From Monilinia fructicola (lineage: Eukaryota > Ascomycota > Leotiomycetes > Helotiales > Sclerotiniaceae): 64,000 nucleotides of DNA. The stretch covers positions 1 through 64,000 of the forward strand of contig VICG01000018.1 in NCBI GenBank assembly GCA_008692225.1, given 5' to 3'. The notes below the pieces were generated by a model. That model made no database searches. It was not told the origin of the DNA and saw only the letters and a program-made list of their open reading frames with translations. This document shows positions 22,434-36,130 of this stretch, one piece after another. Every line of letters starts with the position of its first letter. The first letter of the stretch is position 1. Made by a program: the position numbers and the translations under genes.

Positions 22434-25400
22434 TTATAATATAAAAGATATCTTTATAAATATGTTTTTATTAGCTTAAAATCTTAGTTTTATTTTGTTA
22501 AGATTTATTATATTAATTATAATTAGTTTGATATTATTAATAACTTTTTTGAAAAAATATTCTAATAAAAGTAAAATTTCAAAGAATTTTAATAATATAA
22601 TGATTTTATAATCTATAATAAAGAATAATAATATGAATAAAAATGAATAATATTATATTTGGATCTTTTTAAAATATTAAAACTCATATCTATTTTACTT
22701 TTCTCTCCATAAAGTATTTATTAATAATTTCTATAATCGGTTTAATGATTTTTTACTTAGAAAACAAAATTGAATTTTTATATTATTATAATAATTCTAC
22801 GAATTAACCGATTATTTTATATAATTCGATTTATTAATTTATTTATATTTAATAATGTTTTTGGAATTATAAAAGTAAATTTAGATGATATTTTTTAATT
22901 TATAAAATATTTTATCATTATAATAATTTAAATCCCAACTTTACTTAATGAATATTACTATCATACATTAAATGATTTCTTTTGATTTTTTTGAAATTAA
23001 TTTTTCTTTTAAAAGGTAGAATAATAATATATCTTCCTATATATAATCTAAATTAATATTTATCATTTTTGTTTTTATTTTGAATTTTTAATATTTTATA
23101 TAAAAAGCTTATATAATAATAAAACAAGTATAATTTGAATTTTTTTAATCATATTTTGAATATTGATTTAATTCTTGAGTTTTTACTATATATTATCGTT
23201 ATTTAAATATTCTTTTTATTTAATTTAAAACTTTAATTTTTTTTTTAAAGTTAATTTTTTTTAATATACTATATTAAAATAATATTTCTATATTATTTAT
23301 TTTAGATAAGTTTACATCCTAGTTTTTCTTTAGCTTTTTGAAAATTATTTATATAATATTTAAAAGTTAATATAAAAAACTTTATATTATTTAAAGATTG
23401 ATAATAATTTCAATTTATAAATTTATAATTTTATATTTTTTAATATTTTAAAACTATGAATATTGTTTAGATTATGTTTCGCATAATTTTTATCTTCAAA
23501 TAGATTCCTTATTGTTAATGAAACTATATTATTTATTTTGAATATTCAAAATTTTCATTTTGCATTATAATATATTATTATTAGGTTTCAAGTATAGATT
23601 AATTATTTTAATATTATGATATATAATATTTTAAAAATTTTATTAATTACAAAGTATTTTTTATTTTTATTTTAAATTTGTAGTAATTATAAAAATGTAT
23701 TTATTTTTATTTACTTTGAATAGTAAAATATCGATAATTAATATTAGTATAAATTATAAGTGTATTTTATTTTAAATCAGATTTATTAAATTATATTACT
23801 TAAAGTTTATAAAATATACAAAATCAACTTTCATACTTTAAATTTATTAATTTGATAAAATTATTAATTTAGAAAAAAAAATTATTTAAAATTTTTTTAC
23901 TATATATAAATAGATTATTAAAATTACTAAAAAAGCATTTATAAAACAGTTAATTTTATTTAAAAAAATGGAATTTAACATTTTCTATTTTATCATTAAG
24001 ATTTAAATAAAAATCAAAATAAATTGAATAATTATTATATTGTTTTTAATTAAATGAAAATTTCTATTCTTTATAGATTTATTTATTATTATTAGAATCT
24101 AACGATATAGTAAAGATAAGAATAAGTTTTCACAGTTTTCTTCTATTTTTATAATCTGTTTTTCTATTATAATATTAATATATTAATAATCGAATTTAAA
24201 ATAATCTAATTTATAATCTTATTGAAATTTATATTAATATTAATTTTAAAAGCTTTTCTTATTTATAAATTTGTTTTCTGAATTATATTATATAGAATTT
24301 ATATAATCTCTTATATTTATACTTCTTTTAATAAAATAGATTTTTATATTATTATAAATTACTTTATAATTAAAGTAATCTATTATTAAAAACCTATTAG
24401 ATTTTTATAATAATAACTTTTAAAATTAATTTGATAGTATATATAAACTGATTTTTTATAATATTAAATATTATTATATATGAATTCTTTCTTTTAAATC
24501 TAAATAATTTAATTATAAGTTTTCAATTAATTTTATTAACTCTCTTTTATATTTTAATTCTATTATCATATCTTTTAAATTCAATAAAAATAGGATTATT
24601 ATAAATTATACTTTATTATAATTTAATTTAACCCTATTTCTTTTTTTTAATTTATCTACTTTAAAATACTTTTGGTTTTTATAAATTTAATTTATTTTGA
24701 TTTATAATAGTATATAATAAATTCTATTAAATATCTCTAGTTAAAAGTAAGTTGAATAATTAATAATATAATTTTTGAAAATAGATTTGTTTAGTATTTT
24801 TAATTTTATTTTTTTAATAATATATTTACTATATCATTTTTATTTGGTTTAGTTTAGAAATCAATATAAGATGTATTTTCAATAATATTATTCTTTATTT
24901 TTTTTTTTTTATTAATGTCCTTAATATTATAAAATATTTTTAAATTATTATAATCTATTATTATAATTATTTAATATTATATTTCTTTAAGAAAAGAATT
25001 TTAATATTTTCATAATTTTATTCTTAAATTCTAAGATTATAATAGCGGTTTTTTAATAATCTTTCTTATTGAACTTATATAATAGTGTTATATAAAATAA
25101 AATAATCAAAAGATTAATTAAAGATTATTAAAATTATATATATTAAATACTAACCTTTAGTTTTAGATAATAATTATAAAATCATTTTACAATCCCTAAT
25201 GAGTATTAGAATTATAATTTTATAAATTAAAAGATATAATATATTTATTGTTATATATTATAATATAAAATAATATCTACTTTTTTCCTATATAGTTTTT
25301 AATAAATATAATTTAATATTAATTTTTCAATTAATAATATTCTACAAATTATTAAAATAAATAATCTTTGAAATAAATCTATATATTAATGATTTTATTT

Positions 25401-26951
25401 TACTTTAATCAAAGATGTTTAGAAGGTTTTATATAATTTATATATTAGATTTATATGTTATTAATTAGAAATTAATATAATATAAATAACAAAACATTTT
25501 TAAAACATTAAAAAAAATACATTATCTATCATTCTAATCAAATCTTTAATATAATATAATATATTATAAGCTTCTAAAATCTGTTTTCTAATATATCTCT
25601 AAAAGATTATTTTTTTATTAAATTAAACCTGAAAGTAATATAAAGTAAATTATTTTTTTGATATTCTTATAAAAAAGTTAATAATAAATTTTTTATTTTC
25701 TTAATATTATAATATTAAATATCTTTTCTTTTGATAAAAAATATTATTTTCAACGTTTTTAAAATAAAAACAATTTTGTTTTCAATACTTTCAATTAAAA
25801 TATTATATTTTTAATCTTTTTAAAAAATCAAAATATTTATAATTAATGATTAATGATATTCATATAATAAATAGAATTATATTATTAATATATACAATTG
25901 ATATAGAATATTTTAAGATAATAATTGAATGAAATATTATATATAAAATATCAAAAAAAAGATTAACTTTAAATAAAACTATCAATTATTTAGTAATTTA
26001 ATAAAATAATTTTATCTTGATTAATCATTTAAAAAAACCTCAAAATTATAATGATTATTGTATTAATTAATAATATAACATAAATCTTTATAATTTATAA
26101 TTTTCTTAATAATATCTTTTCAATGATTCTTTTAAATCTTACAAAATATATTCTAAAAATCGTTTATTTAAAAAAAAGAAATTTTTATTATATATTAAAT
26201 TATAAAATATATTTGATATATTATCTTGTATTTTAAAATTGATTATTAAATAAAATATTTTTTACTTTTTTTTTGGTTTATTAACTCTATATATTGTGAA
26301 ATTAAAAGTAATATTAAATTAAATATAAATTTTTTCATATTATTTTGCTTTTATAGATTATTAAATATACTAATATTTATACTTTTTATTTTTCATTTAT
26401 TTAATTCAATTATAAAAGCCTTGTTGTTTTTACTCTCTATATTATATAGGAATATATTATATTTTTCAATTACTTTTATCAATTAAAAAAATTAATAAAA
26501 ATATCAAAAAGAGCTTTTTTAATAATATTAAAGAATAATAATAGAAAATGAAGTTAATTAAATTCTAAAAGTATTTAATATATAAATATCTTCTATTTTA
26601 ATATATCAATTATTAATATAATAAAAATATTAACATTAAAAACGATATTTATATCCTTCAATAAAATTTATAATCTAATACTTTTTTATAAAGTAATTCA
26701 TAATTACTTTTATTAGATTTTTAATTATATATTTACTAAAAAGTATAAATTGTTATATTAGTCTCTTAATTTAATAGATTAAACGTTTGCTTTACTTTAT
26801 TAAAAAAGATTAATGTATATTAATATATATAATTATAAAAAAAATACTTTTGCTTTTATAATATTATAAAAAAATAATTAATTTTCTATATTTTATTTAT
26901 TTATAAGTATTTAAAAAGTTTTTATTCTTTAATATAATTTAATATAACTTT
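22434..26951. other. AT-rich desert, unclassified repeat remains
   Basis: No reverse transcriptase, integrase or gag motif could be recognised on either strand by eye. By texture it is probably decayed transposon sequence, but I cannot assign it. Confidence 0.5.
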
Positions 26952-27146
26952 TATATATATCGAAAAATAAATCATATAATATTAAATTACTATACAAATA
27001 ATACATCTAATCGTATTAAAAATACTAATATTTTTAGGATATTTATAAAGTCATCTTCCATTCCATAGATTATATAAAAAATAATAATAATCATATACTA
27101 ATAAAAAGATAAAGTACTTGTATTTTAATTAACTAAATTTATACTA
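26952..27146 (+). repeat. Copia 5' LTR
   Basis: It aligns over its whole length with 38,744-38,938 and, inverted, with 42,224-42,415 and 58,436-58,627. The less mutated copies give ends TGTTAATATCGGG... and ...GTTTATACCA. Similarity of the 27-kb and 58-kb copies continues into the adjacent internal sequence (27,147-27,310 against the inverse of 58,276-58,435), which identifies this as the 5' LTR. Confidence 0.75.
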
Positions 27147-30100
27147 ATACTAATTAATAATATTATAAATTAGATTCTAAATCTACAATTTAATATCAAA
27201 TATTAAAAAGTTTATATAAAAATTAATAGGAATTTTAAAGAAACTATTAAATTAAATATAAATTTATCAGATAAATTTTTTTATTGATTTTAACAGTATT
27301 AATAATTCTATTAGATAAACTTTTTTATAAAAAAATAATATTTAAAAGATTTAAACTATTAAAAAAGATAAAATTATACCTATACTTACTATATATTCTT
27401 TATATCATCTATTATATCAAAATTTTTATTTTTATCTTAATACTTTTATTTTATTTTCTTTTTTATATATTATTTTACTATCATTTTATATTCTACATCA
27501 TTATCTTTATATTACAAAATGATTACTTTAACCATATTAAACTCAGCTTCGAAATCTAATTTAATCATTTTCTTAATAATCATTAGTATATATAATAAAT
27601 TATATCATAAAAATTAATTGGATTAGCATAAAAACTAATATATTATTATATTAAATTCAATAAATAAAATTATTAATAAAAAGGATTTATTAGAATATAT
27701 AAAATATAAATAAAAACAATATATAGAGTATAATATATATAATAATAATTTTACAAAGATCTTCTATTTCAATTTTAAAATATTCATTTTATAAAAAATA
27801 TTAACAATTCATTAATTTAATATATAATAATTTCGAAAAAACTTTAAAAAGCAAAAAACTTAATATACTTTTAGTAAATACAAACAGTAATATATAATAT
27901 ATAATTAAATATAATAAAAAAGTATTATACTATAAATAAAATAGTAGATTAAAAAACTTTTATATAAATAGAATAATAATATATTAGAACTTTCTTTAAA
28001 AAATATTAAAAGCATAATCAATAATATTATTAAAATTATATTAATATAATATAATATAAATCTAAATAATAATAACAATAATAACACCAATCTAAATAAT
28101 AAAAAATTTAATAAAAATAGTATAAAAAAAAGTTATAAGGGAGATTAATTAAATAAAAAAAAAGTTAAAAAGCTTTTTTAATAACAATATATATTTAATA
28201 CTATATTATATCTATAGAAGTTTTATTTACCTAAGAAAAATATAATAGGAATAATAGAAATTTCGATTACAAGCTTTTAATTTATTATAATATATTATAT
28301 TAAACAAAATTCCCAAATAAGTAGTTTTTTTAAATATTCTCTATAATACTTTGAAATAAAATATTAACTTGTTATTATATAAGTAAAGGTAATCTACTAA
28401 TAAAATTCAAAAAGTTATATATATGTATTAAACAAAAGTCTAAAAAAATCAATAAAAACAAAATATACTTGAAAAATAAAATAAAATCATTTTTATAAAA
28501 ATTTAAATAAAAAATCCAAATAAAATTTTTAATATATCTTTTTATATAATAATAATAAAACTATAAAAACTTCAAATATAATTATAAAAAAAAAGGAATT
28601 TAATACTCTTTTAAAATAAACTAATAATTACTTATTATAAAATACTAGTATATAATTTTGTTTATTTTAATATTAAAAAAAGTATTCCAAGATTAATATA
28701 ACAATTAAAACAAGTTATTACTATATAAAAATTATATAAAAAGAAAAGTTTAATATTTTTTATCAATTAAAGATTTTCAAAAAATAATAATAATAATCTA
28801 TAAAATAATTAATACAATTTAAATAAAGATTCGTATTTTTAAAATAGTTTAAAAATTAATCATTTTATAACAATTTTAAATTTATTAAATAATATTGAAT
28901 TTACAAAAAGAAAAACTATCAATTAATTAATTATTCTTAAGAAAAGTAAAATAATTAAAAACGCAAATAGAAAAAGCAATAATGAATTCCAAAAGTATTA
29001 TACTTAATAATTAATAGAATATAAGGAAAAAAACAAAAATCAAGTATTTATTATTTGCTTTATATATTATAATTTTCTTTAAAAAAAATTATAATTTCTT
29101 TATTTTTAATTTTAAACTAATTGATAATAAAACAATTATTAAATTGTTAATTACTCAAGCATTATAGCATACTATTATAGAAAAAAAGGAATTTAAACCT
29201 AAAAAAAGTTATTATATTTAAAGCAAATATTCAAATATAAAATTCTTTAAAATTTACATTAATATAAATGTAATCTATAAATCTATTACTTAAAAAGATC
29301 AATTTAAAGTATAGCAAAAAATATAAACGTTTAAATAAACGTATTTAAAATAAAAATTATAGATATAATATTTAAATAAAATGATAGAATTAATTTAATT
29401 AAATTAATAAAATAAAAGAATTAATTTAATTGAATTTGTCAATATTTCTTTACTTTTTAAAATAATAGAATTTCATATTTTATAAACAAATATATTATTT
29501 TTGTTATTTTTAGCAAATATAAATAAACCAAAATTATATTTAATAATTATATTAATATTCTTTATACTCTAAATAAAGATTTCCCGATTTACTAATTAAA
29601 TAAACACTTATTTTTATTGTAAAATATTAATTTAAATAATTTTATTTAAAATTCAATTTAATATAATAAATATTATTTAATAAATATAAATCTTTCTTAA
29701 TTATATTAACATTTCGAATGTTTATCAACTTACAAATTTTAAAAAGTATTAGAATATATTAAATATAATGAAAATTATAATACGATTAAGTATTTTATAA
29801 AATACTATAAATAATATTAGCTTTATAGTAAATTTCCTAAACATTTTGAATTCTTATTATAAAATAATATAGAATTCAATTATATTCTTTTTATTAATAT
29901 TATATATATTGTAAATTAATTTATTCTTTATATTATTAATACAACTATAAAATGTTAAATAATTAAATAATTAACAAATGTAATAGTAAAATATATATAG
30001 AATATATTCTAAAAATATTGAATTAATATATATTTACAACTTTTGAATCACATTATATATAATATAAAAAAAAATTTTAATAATATAAAATTTACCTAAA

Positions 30101-30300
30101 ATATTACATTAATAACTATTACTACAAACTATATACCAATTAAAGCTTATAAATTAATCAGATTAATAAAATATTATTATAAACTATTAAAAAAAGTATA
30201 TTGTATTATTAATAAGAAATAATAAAATTTGATTTATTTTAGCAAATAATATTTTAAATAATTATAAAAACTATTAATAATATTATTAAGCTAAATAATA
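27147..30300 (+). pseudogene. Copia 5' internal region (gag to integrase), unrecognisable in detail
   Basis: By position this should hold gag, protease and most of the integrase. RIP has obscured motifs. A block at about 29,570-29,610 (KDFP-like in the plus frame) is conserved with the inverse of about 45,290-45,350, confirming collinearity of the two Copia copies. The open frame at 27,284-27,559 is hydrophobic and low-complexity, and I do not treat it as a gene. Confidence 0.5.
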
Positions 30301-30310
30301 TTATATTAAT

Positions 30311-30740
30311 TTTTTTGTATATAGAGTATACCCTTATATAATCATTACTAATATATTTGTAGTAGTCATTGTAAAATAAATTAATATTATTAAAAAAGCT
30401 ATAATTAAGATTTAATATATTAATATGAAATATTAAATAATCAATACATTTTATATACAAAATAAATTACTTATCTTAACAACTTATAAACTATTTATTA
30501 ATTTTAATGTTTTAATATAATAAAACAGTAAAAGAATAGGATTAGAAAAATAAAAAGGATTTTATATATTATTTAAAATAAAAGAGGAAATATATATTAT
30601 TAAATTAATAAATAAGCTAATAGAATTTCAATCAATTCTAATAAAACTATTTTATATTTTATTTAAAAAAAGAATAATAAAATTAAAGAAAAAAAGTAAA
30701 AAATCATATTTTAGAAAGTATTACATTTTATAATATTATT
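30311..30740 (+). pseudogene. Copia integrase C-terminal region, decayed
   Basis: The plus frame contains VYRVYPYIII, then VIVK-INIIKKAIIKI and, after 30,491, LFINFNVLI with KGFYILFKIKEEIYIIKL and FQSILIKLFY. The inverse copy at about 44,107-44,670 preserves alternative residues (VYKVYLYIII, INGLIDFRLTLIKPFY). Together they match the pattern of fungal Copia integrases: the P-T-L-L-V-F-G-x-Y-P segment, an A-x-x-I-x-K-A-M helix and a LVWRE...GPY...EGE beta-barrel. In live elements this domain helps insert element cDNA. Here it carries stops. Confidence 0.7.
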
Positions 30741-31009
30741 AAAATATTGATCTATTTAATAATTATATTGAAAGATAAAAAGCAACTTAAGGAATAAAAT
30801 AATAACAATTTAGGATTTACTTTAAATTTCAATATTTTTTCGTAAAGAAAATATTTATTATAATAAGTTTACTAAGATTTTTATTAATAATAATAATTTA
30901 TTATTAATATATATTAAATTAAAATATAAGGAATTTAATGAATTAACAAAGAATAAAACATTTAATATTATACTAAAATTGAATGTTCTATTAAAAACTA
31001 GGATCCTTA

Positions 31010-31580
31010 AATTAAGATTTATTAATAAAATAAAGAATAAAAATATAAATAAAGTATATTCAAAATTTTAGTTTATAATTTAAACATATAAAAATTATAA
31101 TAAAGTTAATATTTTAATATAATTATTTATTATTTAATATATTAATTAATATATTATTATAGTATTTATAATTTCATTCAAAATTTTATTCCTAAAAATA
31201 TTTGTATATTTAAGAGATATTACTTTAATATATATTCAATTTATTATAAATCTTAATAAAATATTTTATATAAGGGTATTAAAGGAAATAAAATTAAAAA
31301 AAAGCTTTATTTTTTATATAATTAAATTATCTTATAATATTCCTAAAGCAAAAAATTATTGATTTAATATACTATAATTATTATAAAAACAAATTCAATA
31401 TAAAACAATTAATATACAATTCATACTTTTTATATATTAATATAAAGGGATTTAGTATAATTAAATTATAGATTAATAATATATTCATAATAGTAAATAA
31501 GAAATTTATATTTTTAGAATAAAAACAATTTGAAAAAGTATATTTTATAATTAAAGATTATAAGGAACTTTAGAAAAATA
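31010..31580 (+). pseudogene. Copia reverse transcriptase, decayed
   Basis: The plus frame reads YSKF-FII, then VYLRDITLIYIQFI with LN-IFYIR, then IIKLSYNIPKAKNY, corresponding to the LYGVPEAGNHW block of fungal Copia reverse transcriptases. It continues KGFSIIKL-INNIFIIV, where the catalytic Asp-Asp has become Asn-Asn, exactly the G-to-A change RIP produces. RNase H should follow and does. The inverse copy lies in roughly 43.2-43.9 kb. Confidence 0.78.
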
Positions 31581-32134
31581 TATTATTTAAATTTAATAAT
31601 TAATTTATAATATTTCAAACAAATAATATTTATTTTGAATTGGGAAAAGTAATAAAATAATATATGTATAGTTTAAATAGAGAATAGAAATATTTTAGGT
31701 ATTAAAGAAAAAAAATGAAGGAATATTATATTAAGAAATTAATATATTATTGAAAAAGTATAGGAGGTATATATTACAACCTTTTGCTAATTAAAGTCAT
31801 TATATTATCTTTTTACTATTATTTAAATAATAAATCCAAAGAGAATAATATAAAGAAATTGAATAAGATTCTTAAATTATAGATAAATAATTTATTAAAA
31901 GGTTGAAATTCTATTCTTTTTAATATAGATTTAATTAAGTTAATTATATTCACGGATATATTATTTATAAAGAATCTTGATTTTTTTTAGATTGGATATA
32001 TTATATATTTTATCAATAAATATAATAATATTAATATTATATATTAATTATTTATTAAATGTAAGAAAGTTTTAAGAAATATATTAGTTTTAAAGTTATA
32101 TAGATTAATATTTGGTTTTGATATAAAAGTTATA

Positions 32135-32290
32135 TGTCATACAGTGATACAGAAACTAGGGGCCAAGAGAGAGATGATAACGTAATGTAGAATTCTAGGA
32201 AAAGGGGAAAAAAGTGGAATCCAAAGGATTCTGTTCTTTTATAGAATTAGCATAGTATGTAATACTTAGTATTATATATTAATTTTAATA
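32135..32290 (-). repeat. Gypsy 3' LTR (156 bp)
   Basis: Plus-strand start is TGTCATACAGTGATAC. The end TTTTAATA corresponds to TCTTGACA in the partner LTR. Differences from the partner are almost exclusively C/T and G/A, and each copy retains ancestral bases that the other has lost. Confidence 0.92.
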
Positions 32291-34920
32291 CTATCCCCTT
32301 TTTTGTAATCAATACTTTGATAATCAATTAACTGACTAAGTATATAAATTATAAAATACTATTTAATATAAATAATTAATTTATCTATAAAAACAAATAA
32401 TGATTTCAATAAAAATAAAAAATCCTTAAATAATAAATTAATTTTCACCAAATTGTAATAATGTAATCTATAATTTTCTATAAATATATAATTAATTTCC
32501 CTTTGATATATAAATAATTATTTTTTAATATTATTATAAACACTCCCTACTTGTTTTTTCAACCTTTATTAAAATTCTTAAAATTAATTAAATTTATATC
32601 ACTCTTATCTTCAATAATATTCTTTTAAATATCTTCTTTCCCAATCTTCTTTTCTTTAATAATCTCTTTTTTAAACTTATAATTTTTTATCCTTATTTTC
32701 TTAATATTAACCTCCTCCATTGATTTTTTACTCTCAACAACACGTTTTCTAAACACTACAAATTTAATAATTTTTAATCTTTAGTTATAATTAGCTATAT
32801 TATGAATAGGATATAATCTTCCCAAAGGATTAATCTTGTTTATATAAATGATATTTTTTAGAATGCTTATTGCTAAAGTATTTATTATATTTAATCCTAT
32901 AGCCAAATTAAACACCTATCTACATATTCTTATTAATGATAATAATTTAAATTTTATTTTTATAAACAAAATATAATAGTTTACTTGTTTATTAAATAAT
33001 ATTAATAATTCTATTATATACTATTAATATAATCTTTTTTTTACCAATTAAACAATTATTAATTGATTAGCTTAATTATATTTAATTTAAGATTTTTCAT
33101 TATAATTTCGAAGGATTACTTTAAACTAATTTATATAAATATTATCTTTATTTAATTATATATTATTATCTTAATATAATTGGAAGTATTCATTATAGAA
33201 ATTTATAATTAAGTTTAATATTCTTAATTTAATCTATATAAATATTAATATCATAATATAATAATAATTCAATTTAAATTTAAAATTTATTATAAATGAA
33301 TACTTATCTATTATCTTAACCTTCTTTATCTCCAAAATTGTATAACAATCTTCTTTAAATTTATTACATTTTAGTATTATTTTATTAGCATTTTATTTCA
33401 AAAGCCAGGGTTTATTCTTAAAATCAATTACTAAATTTTAATAATTAACAAAAATTTCAGTTAAAAAGATTTTTTAGTTCATATTTTTATATACTTATAC
33501 CAATTTAAATAAATTATTAATATTTTCTCTTAACTTTATTATATTAGCTATAATGAATTTTCTTATATTTTACAAAATATATTTACTAAATTTGTTATTT
33601 TATATATCCATATTGTTCATTTTTTTTATCTTAATATTATTATTATTAATTATTCTTTTTTTGTTAAAACTAGATTTTGGTAAATCTTTTGATTCTCTTG
33701 ATAATGCTTTGTTTATTTTTTTCTCTAATAATTCTATTATATAAAGTTTATTTGTTTGCTATTAATATTAATTATTAGTTTTTTTTATAACTAATCTTTT
33801 TTTTATTTTTTTTTGTTTTTTCTTTTTTCAATATTTAATCAAAAAACCACCTCAATCCTTCTTTTATTATTCTTTTTAAACAAATTGCTTTCTTATAAGT
33901 ATTTTCTTATTTAATAATAAATTAAATAAGACTAATTCTTATACTTTCTCTTAATTTATATTGATTTTAGTAATAATTAGGTTCTATTAACTAAATCTAT
34001 AATTTTTAATATAACTCTATTTATTCATTTATTTTTTATATTAATTATAAAATGTTTTTCTTCTAGTTTAATATATTCCTTTGATTAGTTTGATAAAGTC
34101 TTATAAACGTTTTTATTATCTATATTCAGGTTTTGTTTTATTTTTTTACTGATATTATTCTAAACACTTACCAAAAGCTAAAGGTACTACAATTTCAATA
34201 ATCCATTATTAATATTAAATTACCCCTAAATTATTTAAATTTATCACTATTATCATTTTAATATTTTTTAAAAAATAATAATAATAGTAGAAAAGTTATT
34301 ATTATTATAAAATTGAAAAAATAGAATTTTAGAAGTTAAAGTTTGCAATTAATTAATAATAATATTAAAGTTTTTTATCTAATAAATGAATGAAATTGTA
34401 ATAGTAATACAATTGTTTTACTTAATCATTAATTTAAGTTTATTATTTCTTTTTTTTTTATTAAAAGTAAAATAAAATTATAATCTTATTTTAGTTAATT
34501 AATTGTTAGTCTTATAAGAATTTCCTTAATAATCTTTATAATTTTAATTTTAAACTATTATTTTTTAATTTATTAGTTTATAATTATTATTTATATTAAA
34601 TTATAATTTTATTAATTATCATTTTCAATAAATCCAGGAATAATTTTTATTATTTTTTTATGTTATCCTAAAATGGATTGTTAATTAATATAAATACTAA
34701 AATCATTTATTAAAAAGATTAATTTTGTTTTTTTTTAATCATACAAATAATAAATTTTTATTTAAGGAGATTATTTTTCTTTATTATATTATTAGTAATA
34801 TTATAGTACTATACCTTTTTTATATATTTTTAATAAAAATTATAAAATCCTAAAAATAATAATATTTTTTTTATACTTTTTAATAAAAGCTATTTTGTTA
34901 TTAAATTTATTTTAATCAAA

Positions 34921-35640
34921 TCTATAATGATACCTTGATTGGAAATTATATAACCCAAAAATTTTATTTTGATAATTTTAAAAAAACATTTTTTGAGTTT
35001 ATAAAACAATCTTTATTCTAATAGTTTTTTTAATATTTGTTTAATATAATCTTTGTATTTCGTTAGATTTATAAAGATATTATTTAGATATACAATTATT
35101 ATTTTATTTATATATACTCAAAATGTAATTGGGGCGTTACACAAATTCAAAGGTATTGTAAGATATTTAAATGATCCAAAACAACTTTTAAAAACCGTTA
35201 TCCATTCCTGTTTTTTAATAATGTATATTAAATTATATACACTTTATAAATTAAACTTAATGAAAATTTTCGCTTTTTCTAATTCATTAAGAATTTATAA
35301 AATTAAATAAATTTAGGTATCTATTTAAAATAATAATTTTGTTTAATTCTTTATAATTTATACATAATCTTAGTTTTAATAATTTTTTCTTAATAATAAA
35401 CAAAATTCATACTTCTACTTCAAATTTAAATAATTATATAAATCTAATTAATATTATCTAATTAATATATTCTTTAACAACCTAGAGTTTATACTCTACT
35501 AGATTATATATCAGGCTAAATAATAGTATAATTCTTTTTTATAATATAATTTTGTGATTAATATTAGATTTATTTAAAAAAAGTTTTTCTGTTTCTTTTA
35601 AATCAAAAACTAAAAAATATTTTATATATTATAATAGGAT
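34921..35640 (-). pseudogene. Gypsy reverse transcriptase, decayed
   Basis: Read on the minus strand (35,470 downwards), the frame gives LKLRLCINYKELNKIIILNR (the K-x-D-G-S-x-R-x-C-x-D-Y-R-x-L-N block), then KAKIFIKFNL with YNLIYI, then KKQEWITVF and FGSFKYLTIPLNLCNAPITF. Next comes VYLNNIFI, where the catalytic YLDD has become YLNN. It finishes with LKKCFFKIIKIKFLGYIIS. The order and spacing match the Ty3/Gypsy reverse transcriptase over about 180 residues, with stops from CAG/TGG or CGA codons. The plus-strand frame at 35,053-35,310 is only a shadow of this. Confidence 0.9.
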
Positions 35641-36054
35641 CCATTTTAATAATGTTTTAATAATATCCTTGTCTAAATCTTTAGTTAAAGTTAAAAAAGC
35701 AATTATTATATTTATTAGAATATTATTTTTTAGCTAATTTCACTTTTCTTTTCTATATTCTATATTAGATTTAAGAAAATTCTTTTATTTATAATAACTT
35801 ACAATTTAATAACTTTTTTGTTATTTATTAATATTTTTATTCTTTAGTTTATTTTAAGGTTATACTAATATAATTATAATAATTCTAATATGATTTTATT
35901 TACTTTTAATTTTATCTTTTTAAACTTAAATAATTTTAATTTCTTCATTAATAAACAATTAATATATATCTTTTTGATAATTAATAGAAATATAAGTTTA
36001 AAAATAGTTTTATTAATATTTCAAACTATTAAATAATAAATATTTGATTATTTA

Positions 36055-36130
36055 TATTTTATCTATTTCAGTATTTTAAGATTAATAAAGTTTAAAATTA
36101 CCCTAAAATCTATAATAGCTTTAAATTCTA
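36055..36130 (-). pseudogene. Gypsy retropepsin active-site region, decayed
   Basis: The minus frame reads EFKAIIDFRVILNFINLKIL. Gypsy proteases carry I-D-S-G-A-x-x-N-F-I at this point. TCT-GGG-GCA-ACT changed by C-to-T and G-to-A gives exactly the TTT-AGG-GTA-ATT seen here. The same block is recognisable in the second Gypsy copy near 57,150-57,215. Confidence 0.72.

Noticed and set aside
27284..27559. Plus-strand frame of 91 codons just inside the Copia 5' LTR, considered as gag
   Set aside because: The composition is almost all Ile, Leu, Tyr, Phe and Lys with no gag motif. The frame cannot be confirmed against the other copy, where this part is not preserved.
30254..30460. Minus-strand frame of 68 codons
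   Set aside because: It is antisense to the Copia integrase C-terminal remnant.
35053..35310. Plus-strand frame of 85 codons
   Set aside because: It is antisense to the Gypsy reverse transcriptase, whose conserved blocks read clearly on the minus strand.
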